From Clarkia xantiana subsp. parviflora (Eukaryota > Streptophyta > Magnoliopsida > Myrtales > Onagraceae), in assembly GCA_036873135.1 (NCBI GenBank), contig JAPTYO010000018.1:4774001-4838000 (forward strand): DNA of 64,000 nt. Direction: 5' to 3'. This document shows positions 20,715-31,532 of the stretch, in pieces. The translations under genes were made by a program, and so were the position numbers. Below the pieces are notes generated by a model. The model saw only the letters and a program-made list of their open reading frames with translations. It made no database searches and had not been told where the DNA came from. The stretch's first letter is position 1. Each line of letters starts with the position of its first letter.

Positions 20715-21125
20715 CAATAGGCAGAGGCAGGGGGCAGGGGGAGATAGTCATAACCCCCAGCATAAGGAGACCCCATCAGCCAATAGGCAGAGGCAGGGGG
20801 CAGGGGGAGATAGTCATAACCCCCAGCATGGAGAGACCCCTCAGCCCAACAGGCAGAGGCAGGGGGCAGGGGGAGACAGTCATAACCCCCAGCATGGAGA
20901 GACCCCTCAGCCCAACAGGCAGAGGCAGGGGGCAGGGGGAGATAGTCATAACCCCCAGCATAAGGAGACCCCATCAGCCAATAGGCAGAGGCAGGGGGCA
21001 GGGGGAGATAGTCATAACCCCCAGCATGGAGAGACCCCTCAGCCCAACAGGCAGAGGCAGGGGGCAGGGGGAGATAGTCATAACCCCCAGCATGGAAGAG
21101 ACCCCTCAGCCCAACAGACAGAGGC
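20715..21125. repeat. 66-bp tandem array upstream of the antisense gene
   Basis: About six copies with an exact 66-bp period (starts 20715, 20781, 20847, 20913 and so on), each with GCAGAGGCAGGGGGCAGGGG and a CATAACCCCCAGCAT segment. Two alternating variants occur (ATAAGGAGACCCCATCAGCC and ATGGAGAGACCCCTCAGCCC). The period is a multiple of three, so long frames on both strands here are by-products. In antisense-gene terms the array lies between the TATA box and the first coding exon. Confidence 0.9.
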
Positions 21126-21281
21126 AAGAGGGCAAACAGAGATAGCCATAATCCCGATGTAAAAAACCCCACACGCCAGTAAACGGAAGTACGAAAGCAA
21201 GAAGATGGAGGAAAGACAAATCAAACAGAACTATATTATCATGAAGACACGTAAGTCGAAACGAGACAAGTAAAGAAACAA

Positions 21282-21448
21282 CTGAAAGAAAAACAGGATC
21301 GAATTCCACAAGAACAATGCTTACACAAGAAGGAAAAAGCATACCTCAATGCGACTCGTGCCTCGAGAAGTAAGCCCAACCAGAAACCCCACCGTCGAAA
21401 AGAAAAGAAAAGGACAACGAGAATGAGGTAATCACTCCCCCTTTTATA
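21282..21448 (-). promoter_or_regulatory. Candidate promoter and 5' leader intron of the antisense gene
   Basis: Read on the minus strand, TATAAAAG (21448-21441) is followed within about 30-60 bases by a pyrimidine-rich leader (ccttttcttttcttttc). A possible 63-bp intron then runs from GTATGC at 21344 to TTTCAG ending at 21282. TATA placement and splice signals fit a plant promoter and leader. This is inference without transcript data. The rest of 21126-21281 and 21449-21978 shows nothing else. Confidence 0.5.
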
Positions 21449-21978
21449 ACACAAAGGTTTAGGGTTTTTCCAAAATCGCCAAATCAACACCGTTGAATTT
21501 TAAAGAGGAAAATTTCAAGGGACAAGATTCAAAAACTAGTTCCTATTAACCACGGTTAAATCCACGCTCACCCTAGTTAACATCCCCTAAGGTTTATTTT
21601 CTAGTATTCCATACTTAGGAAAATTTTTGGCCAAAATTAAAATTTCTCCTTATCTAGATGGAATCCCGGCACGAATTTGAAGCATAAGTTTTTTAGTTGC
21701 ATTCGTATCACATCCCTGTGCAAGTTTGTATTTCTTGAAGTATACACCTGTAGCATAGATAAGTTTATTACTCCCGCCTCAGACGGACGTAGGCCTAGGC
21801 ACACGTCCGTGCTACTCTGACGTTTACAATTCCTCTATCTCATTAGACAGGGGGCAGAGTCAGAGACACGCATCCATGGGTAAGCAGGCATTCAGACAAA
21901 GAAGGTAAAATCCCGGTTTCAAATTGCGCGTGTCATACCATCCTAAAATAGAGTCAATCAAGGGTTAGGCCATTGGTT

Positions 21979-22968
21979 GACTCGGGGGCATGTGATGGAT
22001 ATACGCCCAATTTGAACCCGTTGACTTCCGAACCGTTGTATTTTTATCGTCCCATTTATGATTTCCAATCGAAACTTCAACCCGGACACTTCGCGAGAAC
22101 ATCAACGGCTCGGACGGGGCCGAAGCGCCCGTCCGACGGAGGCGAACTCACCTAGGTGAGGTTGGGTGGCCACACCCGACCTCCCCTAGGGGAGATCGGG
22201 TCAGCCGACTCGATCTCCCCTAGGGGAGATCGGGTTGGCCAACCCGATCTCTCCTAGGAGAGATCGGGTTGGCCAACCCGATCTCTCCTAGGAGAGATCG
22301 GGTCAGCCAACCCGATCTCTCCTAGGAGAGATCGGGTTGGCCAACCCGATCTCTCCTAGGAGAGATCGGGTCGGCCAACCCGATCCCTCCTAGGAGGGAT
22401 GGGGTTGGCCAACCCCACCCTCCCTAGGAGGGGTTGGGTGCCCTCACCCAACCCCTACCCTCGGGGGTCGGATTCCTCCCCCCCCAAGGGTCCCGACACC
22501 ACTCTCAGACGCCCATGCTCGGTCCACTCCGCCTACCTCCTCCGAATCCTAAGGTCTTAATTATATACTTAAAGGTTAATTAATTGTGTTTAGAGGTTAA
22601 CGATGTCATTAAGCCACCTTAATGACATCGTTGCCTATAAATACCCCACATTCACAACTCATTTGGACATCTTGGCTATTTGGACAATTTAGCTCTGACA
22701 TCTCTCTAGCTTTATCTCTCTAGAAGTATAGTTCTGACTTAGGCATCGGAGAGGGTTCACCAGGCACCACCCCCCCCTCCTCCGTGTCTGGTATTGCCCC
22801 TTTTGCAGGGCAAAGGGAGAGAAGAAGAGAAGGAACCAAGGGAAGAAGGAACGGAAGAAGGACATAGGAAAAGACAAGGCGACTTGAGAAGACCGGATCA
22901 CACACACCCCCCTATAAGGAGTGGGATTAAAGACGACACCCCGTTGACTGAGATCCCATAACTTAACA
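21979..22968 (+). repeat. Gypsy-B polypurine tract and 3' LTR
   Basis: The tract gactcgggggca (21979-21990) precedes TGATGGATAT at 21993. The LTR (21993-22968, 976 bp) is identical on reading to the 5' LTR except for one base in the palindrome array and one additional 34-bp unit (nine CCTAGG cores, 22147-22455). It ends TTAACA, followed by GTTAC. Confidence 0.94.
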
Positions 22969-22973
22969 GTTAC

Positions 22974-23316
22974 TAGCATATGATAATTTGCATGGATTGT
23001 AGAATTGTTTATGCATGAGTGAATTCATCGAAATGATTTTTCCAAAACTAAAAGGGCATTGGGAAAGCTAAGATCGGGTATGCTTATTTTGAAAATTCCC
23101 GTTCCGGTAATTTGCGATTTAAACCGTTTTTTGACAGACTGATCTATTGGATAGAAGACGACGATAGTGTGAACTCTTTCACAACCATCTTCCATTGGTT
23201 TATTGGTGGTCGGTTTGTTTAGATGACTGAGGAATCACTATCTGTTGAACTCTATCTTAATAGATATTTGATGTATGCGATTCTTTCTCAAAATGTTATT
23301 GTCTCCCTGATTTTGC
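22974..23316 (+). other. Copia-2 leader, second part
   Basis: Leader resumes after gypsy-B with the same landmarks as copia-1 and copia-3 (agggcattgggaaagctaa, ctgatctattgg, gtgaactctttcac), ending at gag. Confidence 0.85.
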
Positions 23317-24170
23317 TTGATCAGCAATGTGATCTCCCAAATGAATAAGGGAGTAAGATTGAACAGCAATAATTATAAGATCTGGAATAAGCGCGCAAGG
23401 ATGTTGATCACTGAAATGAGAGGCTTGGAGCACTTGACAACGAAGAAAGTCAGGCCAGAGGGAGACCTCACGGCTGAATTGGAGAAAATCCATGATGACT
23501 GGGATGCAAAGGACCAAGAGATTCGTTCAACCTTGTTGTCACTGCTGGAGGATGACATACTCTATGGGTATGATCACTATGAGTCTGCCATGGACCTATG
23601 GGATGGTCTTGAGGCAGGGTTTGGTGTTGACACCACAGCCCAGAAGCGATCGTTAAACAACGCTTTAGAATCATATAAAATGAATCTAAAGCACACAATG
23701 AAGGAGCATCTTAGACATATGTCTAACATGCTTGCTGAACTCAAGGAGGCAAGAGAGATCCTGACCGACGACCAAAAGGTCCAATGCACGATTCGTTCTT
23801 TGCCTGATTCTTGGAATAGCATGAAAATGCACCTTACCCATGCCTCTCAACTCGATAACCTCGAGAAAGTGCGAGCTCACCTCGAGTTGGAGAAGGATCG
23901 TCTCAAGGCTGAAAAGTCGAGAGCGGAAATGCATCTAGCATCCTCGAATCCAGCAGAGTAAAAAGGGTAAGCGCAAGAGGAAGGGAAAGAACCTTCAGGT
24001 CAAGGCTGAAAAGACACTAGCTCCAAAGTCTCAGAAGAAGTTCAAACGAAAGAAAATCGGAGGCAAGAAAGGCAAAGCAAAATAAACACGCAAAGAGAAA
24101 ACTCGAACGTGTTTTAGGTGTGGCGTGAAAGTTCCCCTTGTTGTTGCCTGCACAAATCCTCCTAAGGTAC
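23317..24170 (+). pseudogene. gag: Copia-2 gag (capsid plus damaged zinc knuckle)
   Basis: A 214-residue open frame (23317-23961) reads NKGVRLNSNNYKIWNKRARM ... LWDGLEAGFGVDTTAQKRSL ... IRSLPDSWNSMKMHLTH ... LEKVRAHLELEKDRLK. This is the plant copia gag of the UBN2/gag-polypeptide type. A TAA at 23959-23961 interrupts it. Downstream the same region continues as a basic tract and a nucleocapsid knuckle near 24113 (CFRCGVKVPLVVAC), in which the His of C-X2-C-X4-H-X4-C is lost. The frame upstream of 23317 is open and in gypsy-free relatives starts near the same place; the true start codon is unclear. Paired with copia-3 gag and different from copia-4 gag. Confidence 0.85.
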
Positions 24171-25330
24171 GTGCTGAAGAATAATGACAAACTCATAAGT
24201 TCTTCAAAGACTCCTCGAGAGTAATTCAATTTACCTTTTTGAATTACAGAACCGAGAAGGAGAACAAGCAAAAGCCTGAGGAACTTGCCCCCGAGTCTTA
24301 AAGATTGAAAGACTTTATCTTTATTTGTTTGCCAAATTGAACCTCTTCATTATTTTCAGTTTAAACATACTTTATAATAATAATGTTCCTTGAAACAAAG
24401 GAAACGTTATATTTAGAGCACTCGACAACTGCTCGAATAAAGTATTGATTATCATTCCTCAAGCTATTCGATCCTTTTAATCATCTGTTTAACGCATTGC
24501 TTACATATTAACTATAAATCTTATTTTTTTTATTATCATTCCATTGAAACAGTTAACACCGATTAAATTGAATTAAATTCAGAAATTAAACGATTTAACC
24601 AATGGTATAACCCCAAGGTAGATTGCGCAACACACAAGTGGACCTCGATAGACGGAACACATCGTTTTATTACATGAGTTTAATATTTAAGTGTTTATAT
24701 GATGACGTGCTGAATTTTCGTTTGCACTCCTTCGGAAATATGATTTATTGATAATATTTACATCGGTATGAAGTAAGCTACGTAAGCTACAACGACCTTG
24801 TAAAAGTATCAACTAACACATGAGGTGAATACCTAAGATGCTCAGTTCAGAGATGGATAAAATCTCTGAGATAAGTCAGCAAACGAAGAAGGATAAAGTC
24901 GGTTAAACGATTTTCTTTCCAAACGCCTTGAACGATAAATCAGGTTAGGCATTCAAGTTAAATAGCACACTTCAAGAAACACAGTTTATATATTTACATA
25001 ATGTTAGAGTTGTTCTATAAGACATTCCATATGGAATGATGAAAGATGATTCACATAAAAGTAAAGATGTGTTCCATTAAGATCGGTAAGGTAGGTAACC
25101 ATCATAGCTGAAAGGTGACAATGAGTTAAATCATATCACCATGCGACATTAATTTGCGCAACAAATCTATTTAGGTCAGGGGTACGCCAGTTACTCCTAG
25201 AAAATACATGTTTCCAGCTTGGATTAAATGGTACCGTGGTCGAACATGAGACATTACATCACTAAAAGGGCGAATTTTCCAAATGCATAAACAGTTTCAA
25301 TCAACATAGTCATGATCAAAACATAGCAGA
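24171..25330 (+). other. Copia-2 decayed middle region, protease and integrase core absent
   Basis: About 1.1 kb without a usable frame where protease and integrase would be expected. Copia-3 has matching non-coding text in the same place (41667-42590), for example the gtggacctcga...gacggaacacatcgttt stretch. The loss therefore predates both copies. The last part (from about 25190) resembles the integrase C-terminal tail. Confidence 0.7.
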
Positions 25331-25900
25331 ATAACGATGACAATCAGGTCCCACTTATTTCGAGTGGGAGATATTTGAACCAGCAACTAAAGTGAATGAC
25401 ATGGTAAATGAGAATGGGGACATTTTCATAGTAAATCCAGTGGGTGGAATAAACCCTACCACAAGTAATCATTGTTGCTGTTGGGACGAATCAAGTCGAA
25501 CCTGATGGTCAAAATTGCTGAACCAGGTGTGACACAACTACCTATATTACCCATTGTTCCCAGTGGGAGTGATCCAACCATACTTGGTTCCAAATCCTAG
25601 TGATCAAGGAATGCATCTTGAAAGTAAAACCCCGAGACCAAGAGGTTGTAATAGGAAAGTTATAGGTCAAGGTTCTAGCACTGCTGTTGTTCCCAACAGA
25701 AACGATGCTCCGATAAAAAGCATTGTTCCAAGTGGGAGGATTATTCCCAATAGAAATGATGCTACGATAAGAAGCGTTGTTCCGAGTGGGAGAAAAGATC
25801 AGATTAATAAGTGGGACTCATAATGCCTATACAAGAGTCAAAGGCAAGTATCCCATTGAGCAAGGTGATATGGAAAGACCTCAAGTGGAGATATGGAAAG
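25331..25900 (+). pseudogene. Copia-2 integrase-RT linker (broken)
   Basis: Degenerate version of the linker with acidic text (cgatgacaatcaggtcccactt), repeated GTTCCCAGTGGGAG-type motifs, and RPRGCNRKVIGQGSSTAVVP (25650-25720), which parallels RGRPRKVVAQCSS in copia-4. Several stops. Confidence 0.75.
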
Positions 25901-26089
25901 AAATCATAAATGAGAAAGATCGCCTAAATGAAAGCCATTACAGTCTATAGTTGATTTACCTGTTAACCACAGGGGCATAAGGATAAGGTGATCCCTGAAA
26001 GAAGGCTCACCACTGATGGAACAAGTCGGAGAACCCGACTCATTGCAAAAGGTCTTACCCTATCCTTCACGGAGAGGACTTTAATAAGA

Positions 26090-27419
26090 GAAACTCAATA
26101 ACTGTGCGTAAAACCACAGTTAGGGCCATTCATGGTCCTGGTCGCAAGTCTCGATCACGAGCTGCACCGAAGGAATGTTATGACCGCGGTCCTCCACGGA
26201 AACCTGGAGGAAGAGATCTACATGGAACATCCGGAGGGTTTAATTACTCCTGGTAACGAACGTAAAGTCTGTAAAACCCAAAAAGTCCTTCTACGGTCTT
26301 ATATAGTCGTCACGACAACGATACCGTAGATTCCACGAGGAAGTCGTAGGAAACGGATTAGTGAGTTTTCGCAAGAATCCGTGCATGTATTATAAGACCT
26401 CAGAGTCTAAGTATGTCATCTTAACCTAGTACGTGGACGACATACTCATTGCCGCAAACGACATGAGTTTCATGTATAAGTAAAAGTTCAGATTGGCATC
26501 TGTATTTGAGACGAAAGACATGGTAGAGGCCACATACATCTAGGCATTAAAATTGCCAGAGATCGGGCTACCCGGGATTTATGTCTATCTCAAGAAGTCT
26601 ATATCAACGAGCAGTTGAAAGTTGGTTCAGATTACAGGATGCCAAAACCCGTGGATGCGCCGGTGGTATTCTGGTGCGCACTGTTGAATCGTGACATCCC
26701 CAAGAACCCGGCAGAGCAAGAACATATGAAGGGTGCAAAGATTTTAAGCATGGTTGGTATTTCGATATACACCGTGCAATACACCCATCCGAATATCTGT
26801 CACGCCGTGGGCCTAGTAGCACTTTTCCAAACAGATCCTAGCTATCAACATTTAAAAGACTGTAAAACGAATTTTCAGTTATACCAAATTCGTTATCCGA
26901 AAGGTACTGCCGACTATGTTCTGTGCTCTGAGGACGGGAAGTTAGAATTGACCGGTTACAGTGATGCCGACCATGGTGGTGATCTGGATGATCGTAAGTC
27001 CACCACAAGAGGAGTATTTCTCCTTGCTAATGCCGCCATTTCATGGACGAGCAAGAAGCAAACCTGTGTCGCACTGTCTACAATTGAATCGAAAATTCGT
27101 AGCTCTCTCTATGAATGCACAGGAAGCAGTCTGGCTGAAAAGGCTTCTTACTGCGTTGCTTGGTGGTGACGTCGGAAGTAAACCTGTAAAGGTGTTCTCC
27201 GAAATTCAGGCAACTATTGCGGCAGTTAAGAATCCGAAGTACCATAATAGGACCAGACACATTGATGTGAAATATTTATATGCTAAATTGATGGTAGAAG
27301 ACATAATCACTATGGAATACTTGTCCACTGATAATATAATCGCGGACCCATTAACTACACCACTACGCAGGAATATATTCGAAAAGCATTCAAAACTGCT
27401 TGGATTGCGTAGGGTGTAG
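26090..27419 (+). pseudogene. Copia-2 RT and RNase H (broken)
   Basis: Pieces of the copia RT in order: LVASLDHELHRR and HGNLEEEIYMEHPEG (26132-26250), YVDDILIAANDMSF (about 26440), KPVDAPVVF, CHAVGLVALFQ, then RNase H GYSDADHGGDLDDRKSTTRG (about 26960) and IESK... with a frame change near 27100, ending PLTTPLRRNIFEKHSKLLGL at 27419. Multiple stops and frameshifts. The catalytic YVDD is still readable. Confidence 0.88.
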
Positions 27420-28558
27420 AAATGGCATGTATCTGTGATAACATTTTAATATTAGAAAGTTACATTTTGTAAGCGAAAGAATTGCAACCGAGTTTATGAT
27501 CTATCGACGTCATAATGTTTTGATTACATCAAATTTACGGTCTATAAACTGAGTCGTAGGAGGACGCAATCCTCTGTCAAATAATTTCGAATGTGGGCCT
27601 TACCTAGTCACGAAGGTACGGCCGTCTTGCGGTGGAGGGAGGCCTCTACTATTCAAGACTGGCTAAGAATCAGGGGGATAAACCTGATTATGCAGAACGA
27701 TTATCTATTTTTGAAGTTACTCGACATTATCTTCTTCCTGCAGATCGCCGTGATGAACTCCATTCGTCATAAATCCACATTCTGGGCAAGATGAAAATTT
27801 GTGATAGCATGATTGACATGTCCCATTCCTGTTGAACCAAAAGGTTCATGTATGCTATCAACGCGTTCTTCATACTACGTGTGCCATGTACGACCACGGG
27901 GTCAAAGCTCAGTTGTGCTAGGAAAAGAATCCTTGTGATTCTGGCGGGCGCAAACTTCTTCACCTCGAGCATGTGATTCATCCCGAGAGCCTTATGAAGA
28001 GGCACCCAAAGTATCCTCATGGACTCAGAACTCATACCTAATGTCAGGCCCAATGCTCGATTTTCGTTGTACGAGCGTAGTGCTGAACAAAAAGGCCCAG
28101 TGACTACGTCTTTGGAAACCAGTTGGGTTTGGCTAAGGGTATGAGCGATGGGGATGGTCAAGTTCACCTATAATTCACCGATTATTGTATTCACTAGGTG
28201 GCCACCAGCCGGATATTCGTTGAAGGTTTTGAATACTTGTACGGATGCCCTGGAGAAGTGCTCCTATGTGGAAACTAGGCAAATGGATAATTATCAGTTG
28301 ACCTAGGATACAGCGCGGTACATTATGTATAAATGTTTTTTTATAACAGGTTGATTGGAGAAAAGGGAATCAACGTTCCGCGGGCGCTACAACACTCCTA
28401 ACAGATGAGTATCACGATGCCCGTCGTATCCGCCGGTCGCACGTCAAACCTCGTATGAACTATTCGGAAGCACGAAGCAGATCAAATGGGAGAAATGTTG
28501 ATGCAGATTTGGACAACATTACATTAACAGGCACCCTCCCATTCCGGCGAGTGGGAGC
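27420..28558 (+). other. Copia-2 3' region with conserved antisense frame and polypurine tract
   Basis: 1.1 kb between RNase H and 3' LTR, conserved in layout in all four copia elements (44655-45787, 49734-50842, 53669-54797). It holds an antisense frame at 27727-28167 (146 residues, NLTIPIAHTLSQTQLVSKDV ... LEVKKFAPARITR) that is partly matched in copia-3 and copia-4. It ends in cattccggcgagtgggagc, the polypurine tract next to the LTR. Sense coding capacity is nil. Confidence 0.75.
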
Positions 28559-29155
28559 TGTAAGCATATGGTGATGGGCTCTGTAAAAGGGAGCCCATAA
28601 TATGTATAGTTTACCTAATGAACTTTGGTAAATGTCATATTAGGGTAATTGGGCTAGACCCAAATCCCAATTGACATGGGAGGCCCAAAATAGGGCCTCC
28701 CCAATACATAGGTCGACCGAAATAATTAGGTGCGGTAAAGTGGACTTTTTTCCACTTTACTCCTCCTATAAATAAGAGGTGTTAGAGAATATTTTAGGGT
28801 TAATCATAATTCCCTCACAAGAGTATTTTAGAGAAAAAACCCTCATCCCACACCTCACTAGTTCGGCCGAACCCATACTTACACCAAGGGTGTGCCATAT
28901 TGCTTTCGAGCAGCTCTCTGAAGATCCGTCCCCGTGTCAAGAATTGATACGAGGCTTTGCTGTGGAGCTAACACCACTTAGGGATTCGGAACCTCTACGG
29001 GTTCTGTCTGGTAAATCGAGAACTTCCTTTGTGCAAAGGATCCAGGACTACGATAAACTGTTGAGGTATGTGTAACTCTTCCGCTGCATAATTTCGATTA
29101 CATGCACGTACCATGTTTTAGTGTTTCCGTAGTGATTAGTCCCCGTAATCTAACA
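28559..29155 (+). repeat. Copia-2 3' LTR
   Basis: 597 bp, TGTAAGCATATGG...AATCTAACA. Visibly diverged from the 5' LTR by scattered substitutions, for example ggctctgtaaaaggg against ggcgccgtaatagg. The dyad at 28735-28760 has one mismatch, and the TATA box starts at 28767. Confidence 0.92.
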
Positions 29156-29559
29156 ACCTGATCATCATATTGCTGAACCTGATCTAACAACCGTTGAAAC
29201 TAACTTGGATCCTGGTCCTAGTAACCGTGAAATTAATCTCGGAGGTAGAATCACAAAACAAAGAGGTCGTCCAAGAAAAGTTATAGGTGAAGGTTCAAGA
29301 AACGCTCTTGTTCCCAGTGGGAGCATTGTTCCTAGTGGGATTGTAGTTCAAGATGCGAATATTGAGCCTAGGCGTAGTAAAAGGCACCGAACTTCTCTAT
29401 AGAAGTATCCCATCGAGAAGGGTGAGTTGTTCACCTTGACTTCGGTTGATGAACTGGTAACGGTTAAAAAAGCTTTGGAAAGACCTGAAGCAAAGGAGTG
29501 GAGGAAAGCAATGGAGGAAGAGACCGCCTCTATGAAATCCAATTCGGTATGGTCGTTAG
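29156..29559 (+). pseudogene. Copia-1 linker and RT start (interrupted by copia-3)
   Basis: Continues copia-1 after copia-2. Linker KQRGRPRKVIGEGSRNALVP (about 29255-29315) and RRSKRHRTSL are followed by a TAG at 29400-29402. The next stretch gives the RT N-terminus KALERPEAKEWRKAMEEE ... SNSVWSLV up to the gttag at 29555-29559, where copia-3 is inserted. The sentence resumes at 46388 with LVDLPAKHRAVGAKWALK. Confidence 0.85.
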
Positions 29560-30102
29560 TGTAAGCATACGGTGATGGGCGCCGTAAAATGGAAGCCCAT
29601 TATATGTATAAGTCACCTAAGTTAATTGGGTACATGTCACATTAGGACATTGGGCCAGACCCAATCTCAATTGACATGAGAGACCCAAAATTGGGCCTCC
29701 CTTATACATAGGCCGGCCGAAGTATTAGTGAGGGGTAAAGTGGACTTTTGTCCACTCTACTCCTCCTATATATATGGGGTATTAGTGGTTCTATTAGGTT
29801 AATCCTTAATCCTTCCTTGGTGTGTTTTAGAGAGAAAAACCCTCCTCCCCATAACACGTATATCGGCCGAACCACACATACAGCAAGGGTGTACCAATTT
29901 TCCTTTGAGCAAACACTCCTGAGATCCGTCCCATGTAAAGAATCGACCTGAGGCTTTGCTGTAGAGAGTATACCGCGTAGGGCTTCCTGCACAAGAGCAA
30001 GTACTAGCATGTACTATGTTTATAGTATCCGCTGCGCAATATCGATTACTAGCATGTACCATTTTTATAGTATTCATAGTGATTACTCCCCTTAATCTAA
30101 AA
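29560..30102 (+). repeat. Copia-3 5' LTR
   Basis: 543 bp, TGTAAGCATACGG...TAATCTAAAA (terminal CA mutated to AA). Shorter than the 3' LTR because about 60 bp (the cctctacgggtgccgaccgg part) is missing near 29995. Dyad at 29735-29760 (one mismatch); TATATATA from 29767. Confidence 0.9.
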
Positions 30103-30116
30103 GTGGTATCAGAACA
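30103..30116 (+). other. Copia-3 primer-binding site
   Basis: gtggtatcagaaca: initiator-Met-type primer site with one change (GAGC to GAAC). Confidence 0.8.
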
Positions 30117-31532
30117 AGGTTAGGAGTTCATGATTTTGATAAAATAGTGTTCTTGAAAATTTAAAATTTGGACCGAAAATTTTAAAAGAGAAGATTTAAT
30201 ATTTTCAAATTTTTTGTTGATGATGGTCTGAAATTTACATGATCTTCTTAGGAAATTTGATGTTCCTGATCTTCAAGAAAAAGGTGATATTTATCAAAAT
30301 TGGACATTGGATTTTAGATCTTATTAAAACTTGATCATGAAATTTGACCACTTGTTTCCAATTTAATGTTTATTTCGACCAAACCCTAAAATTAAAAGGT
30401 AAATTTATTAATTTCTTAGGCTTCAAGAAAGCTAATTTCGACCGAAATTTAATAAAATATTGTTTTCCATATTTTATTTTTTATTCTAGGTAACAATTTA
30501 TCTATAATTGGAAATATTAGGATAGATTCACATTAATATATAGAAATATATATAACTATCAATATATCTAAATATTTAATAGGGTTAAGGATATTATTGA
30601 TAGATTTAGTTTCCTAAAAGATTGAGAAAATATATTGTCAATATATGTGTTTCCCTATGTAAGATATTGACAATAAATAAAATATATATTTATATATGAT
30701 AGCCGAATTTTACATATATATATATTGTTGATTGATTTAGTCTTAAAGATAGAATCTTGGCAGTAAATATATATATATTTTACAATTATGGCCGAAATTA
30801 TATATATATATATATATATATCATATTGGAAATTATTTTATATAGTTAATGTTACTTGGTGGCTAAGTTAAATATTTTTTTAATGGATATCAAAACCCTA
30901 CTTGGGCCACAAGTAAACATTTTGGCCCAAACTTTTTGGTTTTAATTATTGGGCATGTCCAATATGTGAAACCAGGACGAATTGAACCGAACCGACTTTT
31001 CTCAATTAGTTCGACCTAATGGGGTCGGGTCGGACCGGGTTAAGTCGATCTAACCGAACCGGTTTTTTGTGTTGAACCGAATCGAACCCTATTTTATTGG
31101 ACCGGTTTGGACCGAACAGAATTTTGAAATTAAAACCGGATACGAACCAGATTTTCTGGACCGAACCAAACCGGGCCGAAATTGACTGAACTGAACTGAT
31201 TTTTCAATACCGAATTCAAGTCAATTAAAATAGGGTGGTCAAGTTTTAAAATCCAAACGTTTTTAACCTCTCACGGCCTACACAGTGCTCAAAAGGTTTA
31301 TTATTATTGTTTTTAATGATTAAACCTTAATGCCTTGTTTCGATTATGGGGATGGATCTCGGAGATACATATTTTTGGGACTGGATTAATAAGTGGGCTG
31401 AATTGCAATTGTTTATTATTCATTATATATTTATGCATGATTAGAACTGTTGTCTTGACTGAGTCAAGCTAGGTGGATATTGCATGTTAGGGGTGTAGCC
31501 CTGTTTAAATATATGGAATGCGCACTAGGATA
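30117..31532 (+). other. Copia-3 leader, first part
   Basis: AT-rich leader with short (TA)n tracts (30714-30727, 30799-30821) and the ACCGAACC-rich zone at 30980-31200. Parallel to the copia-2 leader. Ends at ggata (31528-31532), the gypsy-C target site. Confidence 0.8.

Larger units (their letters stand above)
12997..22968 (+). mobile_element. Gypsy-B: young, gag-less Tat-type element with an antisense gene
   Basis: LTRs 12997-13938 (942 bp) and 21993-22968 (976 bp) are bounded by TGATGG...CTTAACA and flanked by a perfect GTTAC duplication (12992-12996, 22969-22973). Reading across, the LTRs differ by one extra 34-bp repeat unit in the 3' LTR and about one base (gccgacccg against gccgactcg), so insertion was recent. 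Between them: primer site, an intact pol ORF (13990-17916), tandem arrays, an antisense spliced gene (19492-20555), a 66-bp array and a polypurine tract. No gag sequence exists anywhere in it. It must have used capsid protein supplied by another element. Confidence 0.95.
10633..29155 (+). mobile_element. Copia-2: Ty1/copia retrotransposon carrying gypsy-B
   Basis: LTRs at 10633-11236 and 28559-29155, both starting TGTAAGCATATGGTGAT. Flanks accag (10628-10632) and acctg (29156-29160) are a 5-bp duplication with one change; joining them restores the copia-1 text seen in relatives (...gaacctgatcatcatattgctgaacc). Without gypsy-B it is about 8.5 kb: LTR, primer site, long leader, gag, decayed middle, RT/RNase H, 1.1-kb 3' region, polypurine tract, LTR. 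No protease or integrase core is visible. Inactive. Confidence 0.92.

Noticed and set aside
20656..21162. 168-residue plus-strand frame with a 22-residue repeat
   Set aside because: It is produced by the 66-bp tandem array, which leaves several frames open on both strands. No independent start context or domain.
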